Assembly: GCF_900103735.1 (NCBI RefSeq)
Contig: NZ_FMXE01000012.1
Location: 62,001-126,000, forward strand
Direction of reading: 5' to 3'
Length of the DNA stretch: 64,000 bases
DNA from: Algoriphagus alkaliphilus
GTDB lineage: Bacteria > Bacteroidota > Bacteroidia > Cytophagales > Cyclobacteriaceae
Shown: one piece after another, positions 35,478 to 44,024 of the stretch
Layout: every line of letters begins with the position of its first letter
Position numbering within the stretch: position 1 is the stretch's first letter
Program-made: the position numbers and the translations under genes
The notes under the pieces: generated by a model
Databases searched by the model: none
What the model was told of the DNA's origin: nothing
Seen by the model: only the letters and a program-made list of their open reading frames with translations

Positions 35478-36395
35478 TCACCAAACTCCTCGTGTTTTCA
35501 TTTTTAGGGTATAGACCGCATCCATAGCGGTGATGAAGAGTGTTTTGCGATCCAAAGCACCAAAAGCCACATTAGCAGTCCAATTGGCAGGAACGGGAAT
35601 GTGGGCTACCTGAGTGCCATTTCGGTCAAAAACAGTGACCCCTTTACCGGTGAGGTAGACATTTCCTTTTTCATCTATGGTCATTCCGTCAGAACCCATT
35701 TCGCAGAAAAGTGTCTTGTTGGTCAAATAGCCATCTTCCATCACATCGTATTTCCAGGTCTTTTTTGCCCCGATATCTGCAATGTACAGATGCTTGCCAT
35801 CGGGAGTTCCTACGATGCCATTTGGCTGGGTAAGATCCTCTGTTACTCTGAAAAGTTCTGATCTATCGGAAGAAAGAAAATACACATGCTGGCCATCCTG
35901 CTCCATTTCTTTGGATCTGATCCCTTCCCAATAGGGTCTTGCATAAAGTGGGTCTGTGAAATACAATCCACCCTTGGGACGTACCCAAACATCGTTGGGC
36001 CCATTCAGTTTTTTTCCCTTAAAGGAAGGGACGATCACTGTTTCTTTCCCGGTATTTTGGTCAATGGCCCATAATTCATTTTTAAGATCCGCGGCCGCGA
36101 TGAGTGTTCCGTCAAGTTGAAAATATAGACCGTTTGCCCGCCCGGTTCCTTCTTTGAAAAGCGTCACTTTATTGCTTCCCGCAGACCATTTGTAAATTTT
36201 GTCATTTGGTTGGTCAGTGAAAAAGATATCCCCCATTCGGTTGACCGCAGGACCCTCTGTAAAGCTAAATCCATCTTTGACTTTGACCAATTCCGCTCCT
36301 TTTGCTACAATACCACGTTTGTCCTCTATTTGGGCAAAAACTGAGAGAGAACCTATAAGAAAGGTCGATAAGGCTATTGCATTTTTAAAATTCAT
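35478..36395 (-). CDS. SMP-30/gluconolactonase-like secreted beta-propeller
   Basis: A six-bladed propeller of the SMP-30/gluconolactonase/LRE family. The signal peptide covers residues 1-21 (ends SVFA). Metal-site residues of the family are visible: the Glu in GFSFTEGPAVNRMGDIFFTDQ (about residues 42-62), Asn in GPNDVWVRPKGGLYFTDP and Asp in PDGKHLYIADIGAK. Length 305. Members hydrolyse sugar lactones or other esters with a divalent metal; the substrate here cannot be told. It is periplasmic. The next gene upstream (36414) is 18 bases away on the same strand, probably one transcript. Confidence 0.85.
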   Translation of the reverse strand: MNFKNAIALSTFLIGSLSVFAQIEDKRGIVAKGAELVKVKDGFSFTEGPAVNRMGDIFFTDQPNDKIYKWSAGSNKVTLFKEGTGRANGLYFQLDGTLIAAADLKNELWAIDQNTGKETVIVPSFKGKKLNGPNDVWVRPKGGLYFTDPLYARPYWEGIRSKEMEQDGQHVYFLSSDRSELFRVTEDLTQPNGIVGTPDGKHLYIADIGAKKTWKYDVMEDGYLTNKTLFCEMGSDGMTIDEKGNVYLTGKGVTVFDRNGTQVAHIPVPANWTANVAFGALDRKTLFITAMDAVYTLKMKTRGVW

Positions 36396-36413
36396 ACGCT
36401 TTGATTATTAGAG

Positions 36414-37307
36414 TTAATTACGTTGCATGACTACTACTAGCTTTTTCAATTCAGGGCTGTAGGCCATTCGGGATATATTTTGATGAGTTGAAGATTCTAC
36501 TTTTCCCAAAAATTCCCACTCAGAGTGATTTGATTTCTTTCGATAAATATTATTTCCACTAGCCATCAGAAGGTAGTTACTGTCCAGCCAGATAAAATCC
36601 AAAGCCCCAGGTAAGCCAAATCCCAAGACTTCAGATTTTCCATTTGCGATGTCATAAGTACGAATGGGGAGTGCAAGACCATCACCGGTTTCTTTTGGGG
36701 ATTTCATCGATAAATAGCCGATTTGAGAGGTTTTAGGTCTCCGTTTCACAGCACGCCCGATATGATTGTCAATTTCCAAAAGATCACCTTTTCCTCTGGC
36801 ATAGGAAAGCTTGTTTGGCTCGCCAAGGATAAACATTGCCGCCTTGTTATCATACCAGTCGTAATATCCGACGGGAGCAATATCATCATACAATAATTCA
36901 GGCTCACCAAAGTTGGTAGGGTATAGCCACAGCCTTTGCTTACCATCCGGCTCCACGACTATTGCTGAAACATACAAACCGCAGTCTGTTAAAGTGGGCG
37001 AGAATTCGCTTCGATCGGAAGTTTTGCTCAGATTGGTAAATTTTTCTGAGGTAAAATTGTAAACTATGATATCATGATTTCCATTTTCATCGGCAGCCGA
37101 AAAAACCAATTGGTACTCGTTGATAAAATTGGGCTGATTGTCATACTCAGGTCGGTTGGTAAGGGGCTTTGCTGTTTCGGTCAGGACGTTAAACTTTCGT
37201 CCCTTTCCCTTAGTGTCCATTACCCAAATATCAAAACCTCCCTGAGCCTGAGTGATTTGAGTTTGAAAAACGAGCAAAAGTGAAAGTGTGATGAGAAATT
37301 TAATCAT
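36414..37307 (-). CDS. periplasmic TolB-like WD40 propeller protein
   Basis: A protein with a signal peptide (starting at Met9 of the longest ORF, MIKFLITLSLLLVFQTQITQ, cut near AQG) and repeating WD40/TolB-type blades: FDIWVMDTKGKGRKFNVL, NQPNFINEYQLVFSAADENGNHDIIVYN and others. TolB-like propellers often bind partners rather than catalyse. I chose the start at 37307 because the eight residues before it in the longer ORF do not fit a signal peptide. It precedes the SMP-30 gene on the same strand. Confidence 0.65.
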   Translation of the reverse strand: MIKFLITLSLLLVFQTQITQAQGGFDIWVMDTKGKGRKFNVLTETAKPLTNRPEYDNQPNFINEYQLVFSAADENGNHDIIVYNFTSEKFTNLSKTSDRSEFSPTLTDCGLYVSAIVVEPDGKQRLWLYPTNFGEPELLYDDIAPVGYYDWYDNKAAMFILGEPNKLSYARGKGDLLEIDNHIGRAVKRRPKTSQIGYLSMKSPKETGDGLALPIRTYDIANGKSEVLGFGLPGALDFIWLDSNYLLMASGNNIYRKKSNHSEWEFLGKVESSTHQNISRMAYSPELKKLVVVMQRN

Positions 37308-37356
37308 GAATGTGAGTTCTAAGCCAACCAAATTACAAAATGCAGGTTAGATTGAC

Positions 37357-38439
37357 GTGAGTAAATTACATCTATATACCAATTCTTTGTTTGACGATCT
37401 TCGTCAGCAGCAGGATGAACTTGCTGACCGAGCAGTTTCCGCCTTGATCCAAAACCCGGATTGGGTCAAAACCATCAACTCGTGGGAAAGAATTCCTGAT
37501 AAATTATCGCAGGATTTTTCAAAAGAGGTCACTGATTTTTTTGAGTTTTACAGAAGAAAAGACTCATCTGATGTAAGGGCTATTCTAGAACGAGGCCAAC
37601 AATTTTTTGAAGAAAACGGAGATTTTTACACGGCCCTGCTTGGTTTTTATTCCTTGCCGTATTGTTATGCTTTCGCCGATGGGGCAGAGGTTTTGGTTAG
37701 ATCCAAGCGAATCATCGATGCCATTGGAGAGCGACTTGGGGAGACCGGATATTTTGTGATGGAAATATTTCGACCCGGAGCATTTATATCGGACAACAGG
37801 GCCTATTTGGTTTGCGCCAAGGTTCGGCTGATCCATGCTTATAGCAGGTATTTTATCAAGCATTATGCAAAAGATTGGCAGTCCGCTTACGGCATGCCTG
37901 TAAATCAGGAGGATATGATCGGGACGAATATTGCTTTTAGCCAAATCGTCCTCAGAGGACTCTTTAAGTTGGGAATATCGATAGATGAGGCTGAGCATCA
38001 AGCAGTGTTGGCTTATTGGAGATGGATAGGGGAGTTGATCGGAATTGATGTAAACTATTGGCCTGAAACCTCCAAAGAAGCTTTTGAGCTGGATAAATTG
38101 ATTCGATCAAGAAATATCCGAGCCTCAGCTGCTGGTCAAAAATTAATCGGTGCCTTGCTCAGTTATTACCGAAAGGCAGTTCCTGATGCTGCCTTGGCAT
38201 CACAAGTCGAAGGAATAGTTTCCTTCTTCTTAGGTAAAGAAGCCTCAAAAGCACTTAATCTTAAATCAAAAATATCTTTTCAAGGTGATCTACTCGGATT
38301 GTTCTTCAAATTGAATGGATTAAAGAATTTCGGAGCGAAAAAAAGCTATACTACCCTCAAAAGAGCACTCGATCAACAGCAAATCCAGCAGTTTGGAAAA
38401 CTGATGACCATCCAACTTCCTGTCATTTCCCGTTCGTAA
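37357..38439 (+). CDS. MpaB/DUF2236-family oxygenase-like protein
   Basis: A 360-residue helical protein resembling the DUF2236/MpaB family, which includes latex-clearing protein (Lcp) type heme b oxygenases. Candidate features are the YAFADGAEVLVRSKRI segment (about residues 103-118), the HAYSRYFIKHYAKDWQSAYGMPVNQEDM stretch (about 156-183) with two His residues, and AYWRWIGELIGI (about 222-233). The start is GTG at 37357. No signal peptide was seen. Reaction unknown; heme binding is inferred from the family only. It is divergent from the propeller gene. Confidence 0.65.
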   Translation: MSKLHLYTNSLFDDLRQQQDELADRAVSALIQNPDWVKTINSWERIPDKLSQDFSKEVTDFFEFYRRKDSSDVRAILERGQQFFEENGDFYTALLGFYSLPYCYAFADGAEVLVRSKRIIDAIGERLGETGYFVMEIFRPGAFISDNRAYLVCAKVRLIHAYSRYFIKHYAKDWQSAYGMPVNQEDMIGTNIAFSQIVLRGLFKLGISIDEAEHQAVLAYWRWIGELIGIDVNYWPETSKEAFELDKLIRSRNIRASAAGQKLIGALLSYYRKAVPDAALASQVEGIVSFFLGKEASKALNLKSKISFQGDLLGLFFKLNGLKNFGAKKSYTTLKRALDQQQIQQFGKLMTIQLPVISRS

Positions 38440-38547
38440 TCGGACACAATTTTGTACGCTAATCAGGCAGTCATTTTAAACTAGGGCGGTAGCTGGCACT
38501 TTTGAGCCACATTTGCATGCTGGCACCTTTTTCGTACTTTGAGAGCC

Positions 38548-38874
38548 ATGAAGCCATTCATCCCATATCTTAATCGATTCCCGCTGGAGTTGGTCTTTTG
38601 GATCGGAAGCATAATCACCATTCTGATGTTCGACCCTCACTCCGGAAGTCACCTGAGTCTTTGTCCACTCAGTCAGCTCGGAATCGATTGGTGTCCGGGT
38701 TGTGGATTAGGAAGGTCCATGAGTCTCTTGGCGCATGGGGAATTTGAGGCATCCTTGTCTATGCATCCGCTCGGTATACTTGCCTTCGGGGTGATCTTTC
38801 ACCGAATTTGGAATCTTGTAAAAAACCTTAAAACAACACACAATTATGGCAAATGTATTGAGACACCTTCCTGA
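38548..38874 (+). CDS. DUF2752 membrane protein
   Basis: A small membrane protein (about 108 residues from ATG 38548; a TTG start at 38539 adds three residues). The DUF2752 signature is the cysteine pattern in SLCPLSQLGIDWCPGCGLGRSM (residues 33-54), flanked by helices at about residues 12-28 and 68-86. The function is unknown. Its end overlaps the start of the TM2-domain gene by 29 bases, which suggests coupling. The pair DUF2752 plus TM2 is common in Bacteroidota. Confidence 0.8.
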   Translation: MKPFIPYLNRFPLELVFWIGSIITILMFDPHSGSHLSLCPLSQLGIDWCPGCGLGRSMSLLAHGEFEASLSMHPLGILAFGVIFHRIWNLVKNLKTTHNYGKCIETPS

Positions 38875-39223
38875 ACTGGAAGGAATGGAACTGGGGTACA
38901 TCCAGGGTTTGATGAAAAACATGGATGAGGACCAAGCGTCCCTCTTCGCCCAAGTCTACCGGGCACGAAGAAAAGACGCGCAGATGATTTTAATTCTGAC
39001 CTTGATCGGTTTCTTTGGATTTGCCGGCTTGCATCGGTTTATCCTAGGTCAAATTGGACTTGGTATATTGTACATCCTGACACTTGGCTTGTGTTTTATC
39101 GGTACAATTGTCGACTTGGTCAACTATAAAAGTTTAGCCTATGAATACAATGTGAAAATGGCTCATGAAACTTTGGCCATGATTTCCAATCACTTCCCAA
39201 CCATGGGTAATTCATCTGTCTAA
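38846..39223 (+). CDS. TM2 domain-containing membrane protein
   Basis: A 125-residue protein with a charged N-terminal half (residues 1-45) and a TM2 domain: ILILTLIGFFGFAGLHRFILG, a GLHRFYLG-like motif, then IGLGILYILTLGLCFIGTIVDLV and a short C-terminal tail. TM2 proteins occur in many phyla without a clear role. The start overlaps the DUF2752 gene. Confidence 0.85.
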   Translation: MANVLRHLPELEGMELGYIQGLMKNMDEDQASLFAQVYRARRKDAQMILILTLIGFFGFAGLHRFILGQIGLGILYILTLGLCFIGTIVDLVNYKSLAYEYNVKMAHETLAMISNHFPTMGNSSV

Positions 39224-39247
39224 TCTCCTTCAACTCTTAACTTTATT

Positions 39248-39278
39248 AGCCTCGGGTATCCGGGGCTTTTTTATTTTC
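39248..39278 (+). terminator. terminator after the TM2 gene
   Basis: AGCCTCGG pairs with CCGGGGCT (one mismatch) around GTAT and is followed by TTTTTTA, 25 bases after the stop. Confidence 0.75.
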
Positions 39279-39293
39279 AGGTAGTGAGCCGAT

Positions 39294-40001
39294 TTACCAA
39301 TCCTCAGATTTGGCTGAGGGGATAATCGTTGTTTCAAATTCCTCAAATTCAGCTTTACCTTTTTCCGACAGGATCAAATGATATTTTTGGAGCAATTCAC
39401 CTGCGCTTTTCAACTCCTCAAAAGAAGCTTGGGTAATATGAAACGGAAGTTCGATCAGATTTTCAGCTTTGGGTGAAAATGGTGGAGCTATTGCTGAAGA
39501 AAAATAAAATGGCCACATGGTTTTTGCGCAGCTAATCCCCCAAAAGTCAATGGGGTATAGGGATGAATAACTAGTTAAGCGCTCATTTATTTCTTCAAAA
39601 AACCGCTCGGTTTCAGCTAATCTGATACGTGAGCCTGCACGCGATTTACCTCTGGTTTTGAGATGTTTAATCTGGGATTTTCCCTGCTTTTGTCTGACCA
39701 TATAAGCTCTGAAAACCTTGTGGTCAATGAGCTGACCTTGATGAAAATATCCTGTGACGGCCTGTCCTGCCCGGATCAAAACCAATGAAAAATGTGTGTC
39801 CGGATTTTCGGCTATTTCAGCATTTTGAGAACATTCAACTGTCCAAGGCAGATAGATTTTTGCCAACCAATCCTGTCCTTCTTCAATCAAGATTTGGTGC
39901 TTTTCTTTGAGGTAAGTAAAAATGAATTTCCGGTTTGAAGATTCAGCGATCAGCGCTTTAACAATTTTTTGGCTGATGATCCGAGCTTGTGGAATATTCA
40001 T
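39294..40001 (-). CDS. VLRF1-like (Vms1/ANKZF1-type) release factor/peptidyl-tRNA hydrolase
   Basis: Resembles the VLRF1 domain, the release-factor-1-like fold of yeast Vms1 and human ANKZF1, which free stalled nascent chains from tRNA during ribosome quality control. The key stretch is FRAYMVRQKQGKSQIKHLKT (about residues 97-116 from the chosen start), with the GKSQ tetrapeptide in the place of the GGQ-like catalytic loop, followed by RAGSRIRLAETERFFEEI, matching the SAGSxLRRxNE pattern. I chose Met at 40001 because the longer ORF from 40067 runs into the divergent gene. Length about 235. Identification rests on motif memory. Confidence 0.65.
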   Translation of the reverse strand: MNIPQARIISQKIVKALIAESSNRKFIFTYLKEKHQILIEEGQDWLAKIYLPWTVECSQNAEIAENPDTHFSLVLIRAGQAVTGYFHQGQLIDHKVFRAYMVRQKQGKSQIKHLKTRGKSRAGSRIRLAETERFFEEINERLTSYSSLYPIDFWGISCAKTMWPFYFSSAIAPPFSPKAENLIELPFHITQASFEELKSAGELLQKYHLILSEKGKAEFEEFETTIIPSAKSEDW

Positions 40002-40049
40002 TTCTGTGGAAAAACTATTGGCTATATTTGCACAAATAAAGAGAAAATC

Positions 40050-40571
40050 ATGCAGGAAAATATTCAAAAAGTTTTTGACCGGATGTGTGATCCCAAAGAA
40101 TCCGAAGCTTATTTTTTTGCTGATAAACTTGGGGGTTTGGCAGATGAAGAGGCAAAAGATAAACTTTTAGAATTGGTAAAAGGGGATAATTGGGAACTCG
40201 CCTACCTGTCTTGTAGAGCGCTATCCAAGACCAAGTTTCAGGAGGAAGCCTTAGATGTGATTTTTGAAACAATTTTTGACAAAAAGAACAAATCAGTGCA
40301 AGGCGCTTTTGTTCAGATTTTAGAGGATTTTGATCTGAGTGACCGATTTGTCGACGTCTTTAAAGTTTTCCTTTTTGGAAACTACAAAGCCTCAACACTT
40401 GCAAAAGTTTACCTCGATGAGATTGAATTCGATATTACTCCCAGGACTATCCGCAAAGCTGAAAAGCATTGGAATCACTACCTGCATAATCCTGAGGATG
40501 AGGGAAGTGTCGAGGTGAAAAAGTCAGAAGTTGAGCCTATGTTGCAGGAAATGAGGGAATTATTTTCCTGA
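40050..40571 (+). CDS. HEAT-like repeat hypothetical protein
   Basis: A 173-residue all-helical protein. Helix pairs such as EAKDKLLELVKGDNWELAYL followed by CRALSKTKF and EEALDVIFETIFDKKNKSVQ look like HEAT or ARM repeats, a protein-binding scaffold. A longer ORF from 39969 is open, but ATG 40050 fits better with the divergent gene at 40001. No catalytic motif. It is followed by another unknown gene 39 bases downstream on the same strand. Confidence 0.6.
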   Translation: MQENIQKVFDRMCDPKESEAYFFADKLGGLADEEAKDKLLELVKGDNWELAYLSCRALSKTKFQEEALDVIFETIFDKKNKSVQGAFVQILEDFDLSDRFVDVFKVFLFGNYKASTLAKVYLDEIEFDITPRTIRKAEKHWNHYLHNPEDEGSVEVKKSEVEPMLQEMRELFS

Positions 40572-40610
40572 TCAATACAACAAATCCATTGTTCCTCAGT
40601 TTAATAAAGC

Positions 40611-41234
40611 ATGAGGAAGCTGGAAGTAATTGAGTTACATCATCAGTTTTTTAACGATTTTGGGTTTGAATTTCACTCAAGTAATTTGTTGTACCATAAA
40701 AACTTTCCCCAAGGTCAGCAAGTTATTTTTGTCCACTTTACAGAATACCCTGATGTCAGCTATCTGGAATATAACCTTGGCATTAGAATTCATGCTGTTG
40801 AGGAAATTATCCATCGATTTTTACCAACCCTCAGCGATTACTCGGATCGATCTATTACGCTGATTCAAACTCCCGACAAAATCGGAAAAACAATACCAAA
40901 GCGATTTGTCATAGAAAACGACAGTCAATTGGCAGAAGCGATCATGGCTGCGGAAAAGTTTTTCGTCATGCATGGATTTTATTGGCTTGACGAGATGATT
41001 CAGCCTGAAAATCTGGAAATAGCTTTTGCGGAGCGAAAAGAAAAGGCTTTTAAGACTCAAAACTTTGTTTACAATTCCTTTAGAGGTGTAACCCTAGCCA
41101 AAATCTACAATCCGGAAAACTATCCTGTTTTAAGGCAAATTTATCTTGAAAATATCAAGCAAAAAGAAATGACGCCGTTTACCATTGCTTCTTTTCTTCA
41201 GCTTTTGGATTACTTGGACAAGCTTGATGCCTGA
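40611..41234 (+). CDS. hypothetical protein
   Basis: I do not recognise this 207-residue cytoplasmic protein. It has an alpha/beta pattern (MRKLEVIELHHQFFNDFGFEF, QQVIFVHFTEYPDVSYLEYN) and a helical C-terminal third (AIMAAEKFFVMHGFYWLDEM, FTIASFLQLLDYLDKL). No signal peptide or membrane helix. It lies between the HEAT-like gene and the convergent hrpB. Confidence 0.55.
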   Translation: MRKLEVIELHHQFFNDFGFEFHSSNLLYHKNFPQGQQVIFVHFTEYPDVSYLEYNLGIRIHAVEEIIHRFLPTLSDYSDRSITLIQTPDKIGKTIPKRFVIENDSQLAEAIMAAEKFFVMHGFYWLDEMIQPENLEIAFAERKEKAFKTQNFVYNSFRGVTLAKIYNPENYPVLRQIYLENIKQKEMTPFTIASFLQLLDYLDKLDA

Positions 41235-41330
41235 ATTAAATGGAAAACCGAGAAAATCCGAGTTCTTAGCTTTTCCAATTTTCGCTTCTTGCTTCTTATT
41301 TTTAAATAGAATTACCCAGATAATTCAATT

Positions 41331-43817
41331 CTACCACTTCTTTTTGACTCCTCTCACTGCCTCAGCACTGATCGGGTCTTCAGGCCATTCATGCTTTGGA
41401 TACCGCCTTTTGAGTTCTTTTTTTACTTCGAAATACCCATTTGCCCAAAAGCTCTTTAGATCCTGAGTCACCTGAACAGGTTTATATCCCGGGGATAGTA
41501 ACTCTATCAAAACGGAGATTTTTCCTGCATTTACCTTTGGCGTTTCCATTAACCCAAATAATTCCTGAAGCCGAACCGAAAGAAGGGGAGTTTCTCCATC
41601 GGACTTATATTCTATGGGAATTTGACTTCCTGAAGGCACATTTAATCGGCTTGGAGCCATTTGATTTAAATGTTTTTGCTGTTCAAAAGTAAGACTGTGA
41701 AGTAGGATCTGGCCGATATTAAGTTTCTTTAGATCATCGTTTTTAGTCACATGATCCAAGTACGGATCTAGCCAATCTTTTGCATTGATGCACAGGTATT
41801 CTGAGGTCCAAGAAGGCCATTCCTGTTCCGGGTTCCAGCTTTTTAAAGATTGTATTCGAAAAATCAATTGCTCAACTTCTTCATTAAAATCCAAAAGCAT
41901 TTCTCCGTCTTCTGCGATAGCTTCCAAAATTGCTGCCTTCGCCAATGACTTTTCAATTTTCTGCAGGGGACGGGTTCCTAAAATAATTGCGCCGATCCGA
42001 ACCTCCGAGTGAGCGATCAGGCCTCCTTTTTTCCGGTCCCAAGTCAACACTTCTTTTGTTTTAAGCATCGGTGCCAAATCTTTGGGGTTTAAGGGTGCAG
42101 CAAGCCATATTTTCCCCATTCCTTCACGTGCGTCGACATGGGCAACTGCCAGCCAAGATTCATGCGCCAAATCATCCCGGTGCCCTATTTGAGCAATTTT
42201 CCCGTTGGAAAGCTGAAATTGAGCATTGTTGCCGGGGCGTGCAGCAGCAATTCGCTCCGGATATGCGTAAGCCAAAAGCAAACCTGTCTGCCAAGGATCT
42301 ACGGGACTATTTTCAGGTTGAATACCAAACATTCTTCGATATTGTCCGGCTACTTTTTCGATTTTCTTGATTCGAGCCAAATTTACCCCACGGCTTCTAA
42401 ATCTCCGAAGTGCTTCAATTCTCAAATTCAAATCCACCCCGGAATCCTGTGGAAGCGGATCTCGTTCTTCCAAAACTGCCGCGATATCAGTAGCCAATCC
42501 AAGTTGATTTAAGCGCTTCGCAAAAATCAGCATGTGTGCAATCCGTGGATGACAGGGCACTTGATGGATTTCCTTACCATGCTCGGTTAGGCTTCCATCC
42601 AAAATTGCATCCAAAGCCTCCAGGGTTTTTTCAGCCAAAGCCAATGTTCCGGCAGGAGGTGGTGTAAGCCAAGACATGGATCGGATTTCCTGTTTTCCCC
42701 ATGCCTTCATATCCATTACTAAAGCTGTCAAATCTGCTTCCATCAATTCCGGAACCCGATATTCGGACAGTTGTGACTGGGTGCTTTTTGTCCAAAGCCG
42801 GTAAGAATGACCGGCAGTCAAACGCCCTGCACGACCACTTCGCTGGTCAGCCGAATCCTTGGAGATACGGTGTAAAACCAACCTGGAAAGTCCCGAGCGG
42901 GCATCAAATCGATTGGACTTTGCAAAACCTGAATCCACCACAACTTTGATCCCTTCGATCGTCAGTGAGGTTTCGGCAATGTCAGTGGAAAGAACAATTT
43001 TTCGCTTTCCCGAAGGGTGTGGGAGAATAGCCTGATTTTGCTCTGAAGGTGAAAGTTGACCGTAAAGCGGTAAAACCACTGCATCAGGGATCGCTCGACG
43101 GAGAATTTCTTCTGCTTTTTTGATTTCTCCCTGACCGGGAAGGAAAACCAGAAAATCACCTTCATGCTTTTTGGTCAAAGGGATAATTTGTCGGGCAGCA
43201 TCTTCTCCGATAGCATATTCATCCACTTCAGAAAGGTAATTAACTTTCACCGGGTACTGCCGGCCTTGACTTTGAATCACTTTTGCCCCCAACAAGCCGG
43301 AAAGCTGCTCGGCATCGATCGTCGCCGACATGAGCAAAATCCGAAGATCAGGCCTGAGAACCTGTTGGATCTCACGACACAGTGCCAAAGCAACTTCTGA
43401 ATGGAGATTTCGCTCATGAAACTCATCAAATATTACCAATCCTACATTTTCCAAAGCATTGTCGCTGTGCATCATTCGGGTCAAAATCCCCTCGGTGATG
43501 ACTTCAAGCCGTGTTTGCGCCGTGATTGCGGATTCAAATCTAATCCGATAGCCGACTGTTTTTCCCAAATCCTCTCCCAGCATTCCGGACATCCGCTGCG
43601 CGATACTTTTGGTCGCCAACCGGCGGGGCTCAAGCATGATAATCTTTTTGCCTTTTAACCAAGGTTCATCCAAGAGTACCAAAGGCAAAAGGGTACTCTT
43701 TCCTGCTCCCGGAGGTGCCTGGATGATTAAGGAATTTTGTGTGGAAAGGTGATTTTTGACCTGAGGTATGATTTCTGCAACAGGAAGGTCAAAGGAAAAA
43801 GGATTGAACTCGGACAT
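41331..43817 (-). CDS. hrpB: ATP-dependent RNA helicase HrpB
   Basis: A DEAH-box family helicase of 828 residues. Motif I is APPGAGKST (residues 34-42), motif II is DEFH (131-134), motif III SAT in LLMSATIDAEQL, motif V/VI in STDIAETSLTIEGIKVVVDSG and QRSGRAGR. After the helicase core come the HA2-type domain and the HrpB-specific C-terminal domain (LRIEALRRFRSRG, PGYKPVQVTQDLKSFWANGY near the end, then KHEWPEDP). Its RNA substrate is not known in most species. Cytoplasmic. Confidence 0.93.
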   Translation of the reverse strand: MSEFNPFSFDLPVAEIIPQVKNHLSTQNSLIIQAPPGAGKSTLLPLVLLDEPWLKGKKIIMLEPRRLATKSIAQRMSGMLGEDLGKTVGYRIRFESAITAQTRLEVITEGILTRMMHSDNALENVGLVIFDEFHERNLHSEVALALCREIQQVLRPDLRILLMSATIDAEQLSGLLGAKVIQSQGRQYPVKVNYLSEVDEYAIGEDAARQIIPLTKKHEGDFLVFLPGQGEIKKAEEILRRAIPDAVVLPLYGQLSPSEQNQAILPHPSGKRKIVLSTDIAETSLTIEGIKVVVDSGFAKSNRFDARSGLSRLVLHRISKDSADQRSGRAGRLTAGHSYRLWTKSTQSQLSEYRVPELMEADLTALVMDMKAWGKQEIRSMSWLTPPPAGTLALAEKTLEALDAILDGSLTEHGKEIHQVPCHPRIAHMLIFAKRLNQLGLATDIAAVLEERDPLPQDSGVDLNLRIEALRRFRSRGVNLARIKKIEKVAGQYRRMFGIQPENSPVDPWQTGLLLAYAYPERIAAARPGNNAQFQLSNGKIAQIGHRDDLAHESWLAVAHVDAREGMGKIWLAAPLNPKDLAPMLKTKEVLTWDRKKGGLIAHSEVRIGAIILGTRPLQKIEKSLAKAAILEAIAEDGEMLLDFNEEVEQLIFRIQSLKSWNPEQEWPSWTSEYLCINAKDWLDPYLDHVTKNDDLKKLNIGQILLHSLTFEQQKHLNQMAPSRLNVPSGSQIPIEYKSDGETPLLSVRLQELFGLMETPKVNAGKISVLIELLSPGYKPVQVTQDLKSFWANGYFEVKKELKRRYPKHEWPEDPISAEAVRGVKKKW

Positions 43818-43952
43818 AAGTTGCGAATTTAAGCCATCCTAGATTAGTTTTTGGTTGACTTTTAAAAAGACAACAAAAAAACCAACCTAATTTTAATTTT
43901 TTCTTTTCATTTTTCTCTAATGATCATCTTCCAGATTCAGGATTATTTTTTA

Positions 43953-43969
43953 TTGACAATATGTGTCAA
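43953..43969 (+). promoter_or_regulatory. palindrome upstream of the WYL regulator, possible operator
   Basis: TTGACA (43953-43958), ATATG spacer, TGTCAA (43964-43969): a perfect 6-base inverted repeat 55 bases before the regulator start. It is placed where an autoregulatory operator would lie. Confidence 0.45.
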
Positions 43970-44024
43970 ATAGACTGGATACTTTTTCCTTCTGCTTATA
44001 TTTAGTGATTATTCCAAAGTAACT

